From Sclerotinia nivalis (Eukaryota; Ascomycota; Leotiomycetes; Helotiales; Sclerotiniaceae), in contig JAPEIS010000013.1 of the NCBI GenBank assembly GCA_029531795.1, forward strand, positions 1,798,001-1,862,000: a stretch of 64,000 bases of DNA. Reading direction: 5' to 3'. The notes beneath the pieces are model-generated. The model was not told the DNA's origin. It made no database searches and saw nothing but the letters and a program-made list of their open reading frames with translations. The translations under genes and the position numbers were made by a program. The number at the start of each line of letters is the position of its first letter. The stretch's first letter is position 1. Of this stretch, positions 1 to 9,287 are shown piece by piece.

Positions 1-514
1 GGTCGGGAAATTCTCGGGTACCACTTGGGATATGTCGGGGAATCGGCCTTATGCGGGATAATCTTCGGCAGCTAGGGTCGCTCAACAACTTGAGGCAATG
101 CATTATTCATTTGGAAGGAACTCTATACCTTAATTCTACAACATCAACCTCCAACATCAACGTCACATCTTGATTGATCTATGGAACATTCATATGAGTC
201 TATAAGTACAACTTTCTACAATGCGTCGATACAGTTCATTATTAAATTCAGCGGCACTAATATTCATATCGTCTTCGTCATGTACCTACAGCAACACTTG
301 AATGTCTTATCCATTCTTACTTGGATCGTCGAGAAGTCCTCAAGTGCTACTCCGTACAAGCAACAACAACAGCCGCGCTTGGTACAGTGGTAATTCGCGT
401 CTCACTCGTACATCTAAATGCAGAAATGAGAAGATCCCCGGTGAAGGCTCTTGTCTTGATCGATTCCCCATCAAGACCCGATCAAATCTCAAGATGCCGA
501 CCCGACTTCCAAAT
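1..514. other. Left-edge intergenic DNA
   Basis: No convincing gene. Three overlapping short open frames at 181-529 lack any family resemblance and shift frame against each other. The stretch next to position 515 is the 3' flank of the O-methyltransferase on the minus strand. A third pathway gene, if the neighbouring pair belongs to a mycosporine cluster, would lie further left, outside the window. Confidence 0.6.
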
Positions 515-1478
515 CTACGACTGAGTTAGAGCTCCTTCAACTTCCCTCATACATCGTGTTATCTCTACTCCATCCTACAGCAGTATGGTTAGAAAATCCA
601 TCTCATGAGATTCGAGTAACTTACCGGTTCTCCAGTAGGCTCGAAGCTGTCAATCAGTTGGCTCTCATATATTAGGTTGGGATTGCCTTTGATTTCGGTG
701 TCCAACGCCTCAACCCCACCATATTGAGTTGCGGATCGTTTCGCAAATCCATCAGTATCTAACTTTCCTTTCTGCTTCAGATTTTCCATCTTTTTCTCGA
801 CAGTGCTTCGTACATATTCTAGGTACGGAGGGTTTCCTGGGCTAATAACATTATCGGCAGCGAGAACGGTTCCTTTCTTAATTAGACCCAATTGTTCACA
901 CAACTTCAGGTCAGTCGTGTACGCTGGCTTATAATGATCTAGAAACATCATATCAATGGTCTTCAATCCACGAGAATGTAATTCTTGTATTCCCTCGTTA
1001 CTAGGACCAACAACCACCTCAACAAATCCTTCAAGACCAGCAAAATTCACGAGCGCACTGATAACTTTCGCGAATTTTGGACTTCTTTCTAACGAGTAAT
1101 ACTTCTTCCCTCCCGCAGCTCGTACTGCAGCCCCGAAAAGTATCGTGGAGTATCCGCAATACCCTCCTAGCTCGACCATTATTTCAGGTTTCTTTTCTTT
1201 GATTATATTGGTAACAATTACTCCTTTGTTTTCTCCGACGTTCATGAGGTATCTTTTCGTTCGCCCATATTCATCGATAGCTTGCAATACGTTTGCTGGC
1301 GAACCTTGAATTTCGGATCGATCAGGATGATTTCGTACAAACTCAACAAGTTCTTCCTCTCGCCCATCGTCGAACTACATGGAACATTAGCAGTGAAGTA
1401 TACTTGATTTTTAATCAGGAAACCCACGAATATCTCTTCCTGCGAAGCATAAGACTTTGCCTTATCGAATTGAGCCAT
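515..1478 (-). CDS. COMT-type SAM-dependent O-methyltransferase (286 aa, 3 exons)
   Basis: Small-molecule O-methyltransferase of the catechol O-methyltransferase fold, using SAM and Mg2+. Exons in transcript order are 1478-1428, 1374-625 and 574-515; the two 49-51 nt introns have GTGGGT/TAG and GTAAGT/TAG ends with a CTAAC in the second. The SAM motif ELGGYCGYST lies at residues 85-94. Metal ligands match mammalian COMT: D163 in LDHYK (with K166), then D191-N192 in ADNV. The last exon supplies DGVEITRC, the expected C-terminal COMT strand; reading straight through the second intron would replace it with an unrelated tail. The start ATG gives MAQFDKAKSYASQEEIFF, a usual fungal COMT N-terminus, with no signal peptide or membrane segment, so the protein should be cytosolic. 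It is transcribed away from the cyclase at 2711. Family assignment is firm; a role in methylating desmethyl-4-deoxygadusol is inferred from the neighbour. Confidence 0.92.
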
Positions 1479-2710
1479 GTCGTTGTCTTTGCAAAAGTTG
1501 CAGAGAGCAATGCGATACTTACTATTCGGCCTGTTTGCGGAACAATGATTCTAATCGTAACCGCAAATATCCGGAAATGGCAAAGTGAATACAAGATGTT
1601 TCACTGCATATAATCTTCCGAGAATTCGTGGCCTCGCTTTCTAGGCACTGCTGCCGTGCTCGGATCTTGATTTTCGCATATTTGAACAGATGTTGGTGTC
1701 ATTGATTTTTTGATATGTCGTATCCGATGTTGAATTTTAGTCGATTATCAAACTACATGCATACATCAATTACGTCGATGCACTAAGGCGCACTAAGGCT
1801 GCTTAGACTATGGTTTTAGCTTGAAAAGGCATGTGGGGGAGCTTTGTTTACCAAATCTATGAACAGTACGTTTTCAAAAACGTACAAAATAAGACAGAAT
1901 TACGGAAATGTCACCTACAAGTTGTAGCAATCTACAAGATAGCAAATAGTTCCCAATGAAAATGAAAATGATAAGCAAACGCACGCCTCCAGCCTGTGGT
2001 AGTACGAACGGGTAGATGCGGATGCCGTGGTACTATACCAAGTGTCAAGATTTCCGACCAGAAAAGCTATGAAGATAGTGTAAGGCGAACGATGGACTCA
2101 ATCTACCCGAGATCTGGAACCAGCTGATCGTGGGGTTATGGAATTCGCTCATGCTATGGTATTTGCATGCCAGGGGCGGGCCGTTTCCCTGATCTTTGCA
2201 TTCTCTTCGCGCTTGCTTAGTGCATTTTCGTTACTGTACACTGTACAGGGACGGTTTCGCCCGGTAATTCATCTTCTTTGTATTTGCTTGTTCCTGGTTT
2301 CGGAATTGACCTCCAGGTAGTCTGGAAACGTTGCGGTGGCTGAACCGTTCTTGGTTAGCGTGGGGTGATAATGTCATAGATTTATTTTGTGGACTGGCTA
2401 TTGTCACCTTGCATGTTTGACTGAACAATCTCCGTACGTCAACTGCTTGCATTTGACCAATATTGATATGTGACTTGAAAGGCATCGGTGTATGTTTGAT
2501 AATCTGCGGTGTACTAATGAGACATAGTATGGCCTTGGGGTATGATGGTGTATGATGGTGCAATATTAGTAAATCTAATAGTAGAGTCTTAGTGACGCTG
2601 ACTTCGTCCTATCTCTACCTTGTGTTGTTTAAAAAGCCCCCTCTCCCGAGATCTGTTTAAGCATCCGCAGCAAGACTTCCCACAGTACACTTCACTTAAG
2701 ACCATTTAAT
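1479..2710. promoter_or_regulatory. Divergent promoter region of methyltransferase and cyclase
   Basis: This 1.2-kb spacer separates the 5' ends of two divergently transcribed genes and so contains both promoters. Short open frames inside it (2138-2320 plus, 2231-2563 minus) resemble nothing and overlap antisense. I see no strong TATA box; a weak A/T run (TTTAAAA) lies about 80 bp before the cyclase ATG. Confidence 0.5.
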
Positions 2711-4331
2711 ATGTCCGACCTCAAAGCGACCGTTTCAGAGACCACAACAAGTTCCGGTCATGCCGGGTTCCATGTTGAGGGTTATGAGAAGATCGAATAT
2801 GACTTCACTTTTATTGATGGTGTCTTCAATGTCGATAATCCAAATCTTGCAGACTGCTATAGCCATTGGGGAAGATGTTTAGCTGTCACTGACTTAAACA
2901 TCTACAATGTCTATGGAAAGCAGATGGAAAAGTATTTCGATCATTATAATATCAAACTGGTATTCCATAAGACAAAGATCGGAGAAAAGGCAAAAACCAT
3001 CCCTACGTTTTTGAGTATTGTGGATTCCATGACCGAATTTGGAATCTATCGCAAAGTTTGTACTCTGACCGACTTTTAATGGCTTATCAAGTGCTATTCT
3101 AACATACTTTCAGGAGCCAGTCCTTGTTGTCGGAGGAGGTCTTGTCACTGATGTTGCTGGGTAAGTCGCATGCCGTTTCAATTCAATCTTTTCGAAATCA
3201 TGTGACTAAAGTTAGATAACTAATTGTTTCACAGGTTTGCATGCGCAGCATATAGGCGAAACACCAATTTCATTCGTGTTCCAACTACTGTCATTGGATT
3301 AATTGATGCGTCTGTATCAATTAAGGTTGCGGTGAACTATGGCAACTACAAGAACAGACTAGGCGCCTATCATGCCCCAATTCATACTTTCCTTGATTTC
3401 ACATTCCTACGAACACTCCCCACGGCCCAGATTCGCAACGGCTTTGCGGAATTGATTAAAATCTCATCATGCTCTCACCTCCCCACTTTCGATCTGCTGG
3501 ACCAGTATTGTGAACAGCTCATCGACTTTTCTTTTGGTCGAGCCGATGGTTCTTCCAAGGAACTGATTGATGCCGCAGACAAGATTAACAGAGAGGGTAT
3601 TCATGAGATGCTGAAATTGGAAACGCCGAATCTCCATGAGATTGGTTTGGATCGTGTCATCGCCTATGGGCACACGTGAGTAGCCATGCTGCTATAGATC
3701 TCAAATTGTTGCTCAGTCTAACATTGTTAGATGGTCACCACTACATGAACTTGTTCCTGATACCCCACTCCGACATGGCCACGCGATTTCTATTGATATG
3801 GCATACTCTGCAACCCTTGCCAATCAACGGAAGCTCTTAAGCGATGAGGAGCATCGCCGTATCTTGAACTTGTTTTCTCGTGCAGGTCTATCAATGGATC
3901 ATCATCAATTTGATGAGGAAATTCTTGAAAAGGCTACTGCCGCCATTCTCAAAACACGAGACGGCAAATTGAGAGCTGCTGTCCCAAATCCACTTGGGTC
4001 TTGTACCTTCCTCAATGATGTCTCTGCCGAGGAAATGAATGATGCTTTACATCGCCACAAAGAGCTGATGAAAGATTACCCAAGAAATGGAGAGGGTTTA
4101 GAGGCATTTGTCGACGCTTCTGATACGGGTTACACCGAAAATGCGAAGATGGAAGAAGAAAGAGTGATGGAAATGGCCGCGAAGAAGGCCAGTCAGCTAA
4201 ACGGCACTAATGGACATGTGAAGGCAAAGACGGAAGGTAACCATGTTGCTCTCACCAATGGAAAGGTGAATGGTTTTGTTAATGGCCATGGTAATGGGGC
4301 ATTGAGCAACGGCACGACGGGCAACTATTGA
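2711..4331 (+). CDS. Sugar-phosphate cyclase, desmethyl-4-deoxygadusol / 2-epi-5-epi-valiolone synthase type (477 aa, 4 exons)
   Basis: 3-dehydroquinate-synthase superfamily enzyme that cyclises sedoheptulose 7-phosphate rather than DAHP. Exons are 2711-3055, 3114-3160, 3235-3675 and 3731-4331, all in frame. The NAD-binding stretch [10 protein letters not shown] is at 122-131. The block [17 protein letters not shown] (145-161), followed by RLGAYHAP, is typical of EEVS/DDGS cyclases and differs from housekeeping DHQ synthase. Zinc ligands are E203 (FAELIK), H277 (YGHT) and H293 (LRHGHA); the 16-residue spacing of the two histidines matches Aspergillus DHQ synthase H271/H287. In fungi DHQS proper is normally part of the AROM pentafunctional protein, so a separate gene argues for a special role. 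Residues after about 400 form a hydrophilic tail ending in Asn-Gly repeats. DDGS versus EEVS activity cannot be fixed by eye; the adjacent methyltransferase favours DDGS. Confidence 0.9.
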
Positions 4332-4680
4332 TGGATGTTTGAAATCTAAAAGAGGAAGCTTTTTGAGTTTTTAATGTTATCGCCATGGATATGACACATG
4401 ATTTGTATTGTTTCTTTAGAACGATGAAGCTTTCTGGAAGATGGTTATAACGCTTTTAACATAATGGCCATTTAAATATAATATATCAAGTTGATATAAT
4501 CCCCAAGTAAAAATGCATCGCTAGGTATCTAGAGATAAGATCTCGATTCTTAAATTGGTAATTCTTATATAATCTTAAAGGGTGTTTCTTATATATTTGA
4601 ATTATATATCTAGAATTAATAGTCGATTCTTTATAGACTAGTCGTTTTAATAAGCTAGTCGGAGAAAACAAGTTTTTTTT

Positions 4681-4727
4681 CGGGAGGGGGAAGGGGGAAG
4701 GGGGGAGGGGGGAGGAGCGGGGGGAAT
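4681..4727 (+). repeat. Homopurine G-rich tract, G-quadruplex candidate
   Basis: An almost pure A/G run containing six runs of three to six guanines separated by one to three bases, directly after a run of eight or more T. Such spacing satisfies the usual G-quadruplex pattern on the plus strand. Confidence 0.8.
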
Positions 4728-4776
4728 TATAATATTGGTTTTAATTTTGTAGGTTGGGTTTTGTATTTTGTATTTT

Positions 4777-4832
4777 GTGTTTTGTTATTTGTGTTTTGTT
4801 ATTTACGTTTTGTTATTTGTGTTTTGTTATTA
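4777..4832 (+). repeat. 14-bp tandem repeat, four copies
   Basis: Unit GTGTTTTGTTATTT repeated four times head to tail; the third copy begins AC instead of GT and the last base of copy four differs. Related GTATTTT units precede it. Confidence 0.9.
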
Positions 4833-5385
4833 ATATAATTATTAGTTTTTAAACTTATTGGATTTTGATGATTAGATAGACTTTAGTGGGTTGATGGGTT
4901 TATAGTTGTTGAAATAGTTCGATGATTTATGAAGTTATTGGTAGATTATATCTATCTGGATTTCTAATTCTGAGCATTGGGTTTATGTCAGTATCCTTGA
5001 ACTGTCAACATCTAGAATAATGTCTGTTCCTTATAATCTTGAGGATCAACAGTGCTCGAATCTCTTCACATATCAACCTTCTTGCCTTTCTATGGTTTTG
5101 GGCGTATATCCTTAACTGAGTATGGCTTGAGATGATTTGCTTTCTTTGATTAGTTTATTAGTTGATTGTTGGTGAAAAGAGTACTGGTGAAATGAAGATG
5201 AATTTTCTACTTGATTTAAGATTATATTCCTATAAGCTTTAAGAGGGTATTATATTGCGGATATATGTGACAGAACCTTGACATCTTTCGAATTTCATCA
5301 ACTAATATCAACATCTAATTTCATAGTAATACATACAACAAAACTTTTCCATCTAATCCCAAAGATCCAGATCAAAACCACTATC

Positions 5386-6927
5386 CTATCTACACACAAA
5401 AGAACTCGCCACCATCGGATCACCCCCAACATACTTCGCAACCAACGGATACAAACACAAATTCCTCTCAACAACCGTCCCATTCACACCAGGTAAACTC
5501 CTCGCCTTTAAAATTTCCGGCGCCTCTCCCCTCTCAACCCAATCAACCAGCGCTTTAAATGCCTCAAACGGAAACGGTCCATTACCACCCGCACAATGTC
5601 CTACACCAGGCGCTTCAAAATACCTATAGTAATCCCGGACATTCTCATCCAATGCCTGTACTTTCTCATAGTAACTCGAGGTACCGTTTGGAAAGATAAG
5701 TTGATCGGCCAATCCATGCCACGAAAGAAGTTTGCCGCCCGCATCGCGGAATTCTGAGAGATCGGCGTCGGATGTCCCGATTATCGATGTGAATTGTTGG
5801 ATGGAGGCGTGGAATATTCGGTCGAATTGTTTATGTGTGATGGTTTGGAGGGGGTATGTGGTATTTTTGTGGATGAAGAGATTTATCCAATCTACAGGCA
5901 TTTGGAAAGGGATTCCTGTACAATTTGTATTTCCGTCCGTGCAAGTAGTGGCGGCGAGTGCGCCGAGGTTACTGGAGGGATGGATTCCATACCAGAGGAA
6001 TTTTCCATCCGAGGTTCTGGGTCCATCCCAAGAGGCTTGCGCTACTTTAGCTGCTGCCTCGGAGATCGTCACAGAACTTCCGTCCGAACATGTAAATTCC
6101 TTCCCTATCGTTTCGTTTGCTTGGAACTTGCACAGGCCAGGCATACTCACGATCCCATCCACAACACCATCGATTCCATCACAAGCCTCGGTTGCAGCAG
6201 CAGTAATGCCATCGAATTCGCACGGGCTAGAATATACACCTAGAGTATTCATAACAAACTGAGCCCAATACTCCGCGACGACAAACTTCACCCAGTTAAT
6301 GGCTGGCGCAGCAGCCAAAATCCCATTATATCCCTCCGGATACCGTTGCGCCATCATCATCCCCTGTCTTCCACCCGTCGAACATCCATTCCAATATGAG
6401 TAATCTGGGTTCTTCCCATAATACGAAGCCGCTACCGCTTTCCCAATAATCGTCATTTCATTTAGACCCACGGATGCGAAATCCTGAAGATGATATAGAT
6501 TTATATTTCCCGATGGCAGTAGTGCCCAATTCGCCGTAGGAAGCTCAGAAGATCCAAGACCACTCTCATCACTATAATGACCCCCATCCGTCCCAGCCGC
6601 TGCATAACCTTCCGAAATCGGAACCGCCATCGAGGAATCGAAACCTCCTGTCGCGAATCCCCCACCCCCTGTCCCGACAAATCGACCGTTCCAGGTCTCC
6701 GGGGATGGGAGGAAGATCTTCACATTGATGATGTCGTCTTGACCCGGATGTGTATATGTAAGCGTAACATTGCAGAAATCAAGCGAGGTGAGGTTTGCAG
6801 CGAAATGGGAGTCGGTTTGCGGGGTTTCGATGCTGTAGTTGGTGATCGGGATTGCTGTTCCGAAGAGAAAAGATGTGCCCGGTAAGTAGGGGTAGGGGAT
6901 TGTAGATAGGGAGCAGGGAGTTGTCAT
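5386..6927 (-). CDS. Tannase/feruloyl esterase family alpha/beta hydrolase (513 aa, single exon)
   Basis: Family hydrolase acting on phenolic esters such as feruloylated arabinoxylan or gallotannin. The nucleophile serine is in GCSTGGRQG, the catalytic aspartate in SWHGLADQL and the histidine in GVGHCAGG. The cysteine next to the serine (C-S) and the one next to the histidine (H-C) form the CS-D-HC disulphide typical of this family. Several N-x-S/T sites (NLT, NVT, NET, NTT, NGT) suggest passage through the secretory route. Oddly the protein starts MTTPCSLSTIPYP, directly at the usual mature N-terminus, with no signal peptide. An in-frame TAA nine bases before the ATG fixes this start. Length is close to the usual 520-550 residues. 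Substrate cannot be told from sequence. Confidence 0.93.
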   Translation of the reverse strand: MTTPCSLSTIPYPYLPGTSFLFGTAIPITNYSIETPQTDSHFAANLTSLDFCNVTLTYTHPGQDDIINVKIFLPSPETWNGRFVGTGGGGFATGGFDSSMAVPISEGYAAAGTDGGHYSDESGLGSSELPTANWALLPSGNINLYHLQDFASVGLNEMTIIGKAVAASYYGKNPDYSYWNGCSTGGRQGMMMAQRYPEGYNGILAAAPAINWVKFVVAEYWAQFVMNTLGVYSSPCEFDGITAAATEACDGIDGVVDGIVSMPGLCKFQANETIGKEFTCSDGSSVTISEAAAKVAQASWDGPRTSDGKFLWYGIHPSSNLGALAATTCTDGNTNCTGIPFQMPVDWINLFIHKNTTYPLQTITHKQFDRIFHASIQQFTSIIGTSDADLSEFRDAGGKLLSWHGLADQLIFPNGTSSYYEKVQALDENVRDYYRYFEAPGVGHCAGGNGPFPFEAFKALVDWVERGEAPEILKARSLPGVNGTVVERNLCLYPLVAKYVGGDPMVASSFVCR

Positions 6928-6992
6928 TGTTTTTTAAGCCAACTCGAGGAGTTTTGAGAAATATGTGAGGATGAGGAGGAGATTTCTTGCAT
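6924..6992 (-). other. Upstream ORF overlapping the esterase start
   Basis: A 22-codon frame (MQEISSSS..., 23 codons with stop) begins in the leader of the esterase and its TGA overlaps the main ATG as ATGA. If the leader is transcribed from further upstream, ribosomes would meet this ATG first, so it could reduce or couple translation. A plausible leader intron (GTAAGG donor near 7078, ACTAAC branch, CCACAG acceptor) lies just upstream. Confidence 0.45.
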
Positions 6993-8116
6993 TGTGATGG
7001 CTGTGGATATTTATGTATACTTGTTTGTCTGTTAGTTATACTTGCGATAGAATATCTAAGTGATAATTAACCTTACCTGCGAGCCAAGAGTGGAGGAAGC
7101 TCGATCACTTCAAGCGATTTCCGGGGTTTACACGATGTTCATCATGGGGGGTAGGTAAGGGGTTCACGTTTGCGGGGCATGTATGGAGATTTGATATTGG
7201 CATTTGTACTCCGTACATAGTAAGAAATTTTGATGATGAGCCTTCTTCCCTTACTTACCGATCGAACTACCGTGGAAACTTTGAGGGGTTTGGCATTTGC
7301 CGAACTCCAGAGGTACGGATGAATATCCTGACGATCCTGCCTAATACTAGAAAAGTTCATCTGCAAACTGAATACCCCGACCAATTGAACAGCTGGGTAT
7401 AATTAGATCACCATCACCATCACCATCTTAACATATTCAGAGCTTAATAGTTTTATATCAACTCTATATTCAATGCGAAAATCCCCAACAATAGAATATT
7501 GTTGATGTATTCATATCGATCCATCTTATGAGACATGGCGTTCAATTGGCAGGTGAAGTCTATATTTACCTAGCTAGAGATAATTAAGGTTATAGGTTAT
7601 ACGGAATGCCAAGGGCCCGAATCTCTTAAATCTCTAATCTCTTAAGAATATCTCGGGACTTCCCATCGGTAGTCATAACCTTATGCGGTGTACACGGGAG
7701 ATAATATCGGCATATACATACCTATACCCACCTATACATGAATATAAAGTTTCCGGCAGGAGCTAGATATTGTTCCCTCGTATTAGCGCAATTGACTTCG
7801 TAAGGTTAGTGGAATAAATAGATCAGTTCGATACGATACAGCCAATAGATGATGCGTCTATACGACGCACGTGCTTTTCTTTTATGCCGGACGAGAGAGT
7901 GATGCTATTCACACTTTCAATTGAACTTGACCTTTTCGGATTATTTATCGCTTGGATAGGTAGCCAGTCTTCGGAGTATATAAGGTTCTTTTGAGTATAT
8001 AGATCAAGAGACAAGTTAATCAATTCCATTCCATTCAATAACATTCATTACCTTCCAATTCCCGTTCAAAGTACTCGGTACATAGTCATCCCTACCCTCC
8101 ATTCTTCAATAGCAAT
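6993..8116. other. Intergenic DNA between esterase and aldo-keto reductase
   Basis: Contains the promoter of the minus-strand esterase and the 3' flank of the aldo-keto reductase. A small CACCAT repeat occurs near 7410-7427. A TATA-like GAGTATATAAGG occurs near 7974-7985 but no gene follows it on the plus strand. No supported gene. Confidence 0.6.
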
Positions 8117-9287
8117 CTAAACCCCATCCAAGCCCTCAAAAAGCCTCACCCCCCAATCCTCTCCCGGATTATTAAACCTACTCAACCATTTTCTCCCCAC
8201 AAACCTCAATTTCGTCAAATCCGCACGCGTCAATTCACACTTATCCGCCTGTAGATTTTCCGCAATCCATTCTTTATGACTACTTTTAGGAATCACACTA
8301 ATTCCTCTCCCCATATTCCATTTTAGAGCCACTTGCGCTGGAGTACAATTTCTTGTTTCGGCTATGTCGCGAAGAATTTCATTTTGGAGGAGCGGTGGTA
8401 TCTTTGGTTGTTGTTTTGATGAGGAGGATGAGAGGTATGTGGGATTGGTGTTTCCCAGTGGGGAATAGGCCGTCATTTTTATCCCTAGAGCTTTGTGTGT
8501 GGCTACCCAGGCTGATTGTTGTAGGTATGGATGCAGTTCCATTTGATGTGTATATGGTAAGATACCGGTTGATACTACATTTTTGAGTTGGAGGGGAGAG
8601 AAATTAGATACGCCGATATTGAGGACGCGGGTTTTGGGGAGGGAGACTAGGGATTTGTAGGTCTGATTTCTGTTAGTTATGTGAGGAATTTTGGGAATGA
8701 TCATGAAAAGAGACGAGCTTACTTGGACATGATCGAGATTTTTGGTTCCATCCGATGCAAATCCAATTGGCCAATGCATGAGATATAAATCCAAGTAATC
8801 CAGTCCGAGATCTTTGAGAGTTTGATTTAATCCATTTTCCACATTCTCGTAAGATCCATGACTGTTTTATTTCACCAGCTCATTAGTTTCTACCCAAATC
8901 TCACCTAAGCAATCCCAACTACACCATGTGAAAATGAACATACTGATCATTCCAAAGTTTACTCGTAACCCAAATATCCTCTCTCTTCAAACCTGCCCTC
9001 TTCAACCCCTCTTTTATTCCCCGTCCTACATCTACTTCATTTTGATACGCCGCGGCGCAATCAATTTGACGATATCCAATTTCAATTGCATAAGCAACAG
9101 CTTCGGTAGTATTTTCCGGGGAAATATTTAGATTCCATGTTCCGAAGCCGATTAGAGGTTGAGGGAGAGATTGGATTGGAGATGAGGTTGATGCAGGTGG
9201 CGTGATGGGATGTTGTTGCGGCGGGAGTGTGAGGGCGCAGATGATATTGGGGAAAAGTGTTAGTGGAAGGAAGTTGATGATATACAT
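8117..9287 (-). CDS. Aldo-keto reductase with N-terminal signal peptide (342 aa, 3 exons)
   Basis: NADPH-dependent carbonyl reductase of the AKR superfamily. Exons are 9287-8944, 8861-8723 and 8662-8117; splicing gives ...KLWNDHHGSYENVENG across intron 1. The catalytic tetrad is complete: D76 (GYRQID), Y81, K110 (VTSK) and H144 (YLMHWPIGF). The coenzyme loop near the C-terminus (VIPKSS) is present. Unusually, about 45 residues precede the normal start of the barrel (IGFGTW), and the first 20 or so (MYIINFLPLTLFPNIICALT) read as a secretion signal, followed by a Pro/Ser/Thr-rich linker. No other ATG lies in exon 1, so this start is forced. The enzyme may act in the ER lumen or outside the cell, where NADPH is scarce. 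Substrate is unknown. Confidence 0.93.

Larger units (their letters stand above)
4332..5385. other. AT-rich intergenic DNA with purine tract and short repeats
   Basis: Lies between the 3' ends of the cyclase and the tannase-family gene, which converge. About 4450-4670 is very AT-rich (roughly one fifth G+C on one 60-base line counted). It then switches to a G-rich tract and a 14-bp tandem repeat, listed separately. The rest (4840-5380) is plain AT-rich DNA without a gene. Confidence 0.7.
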
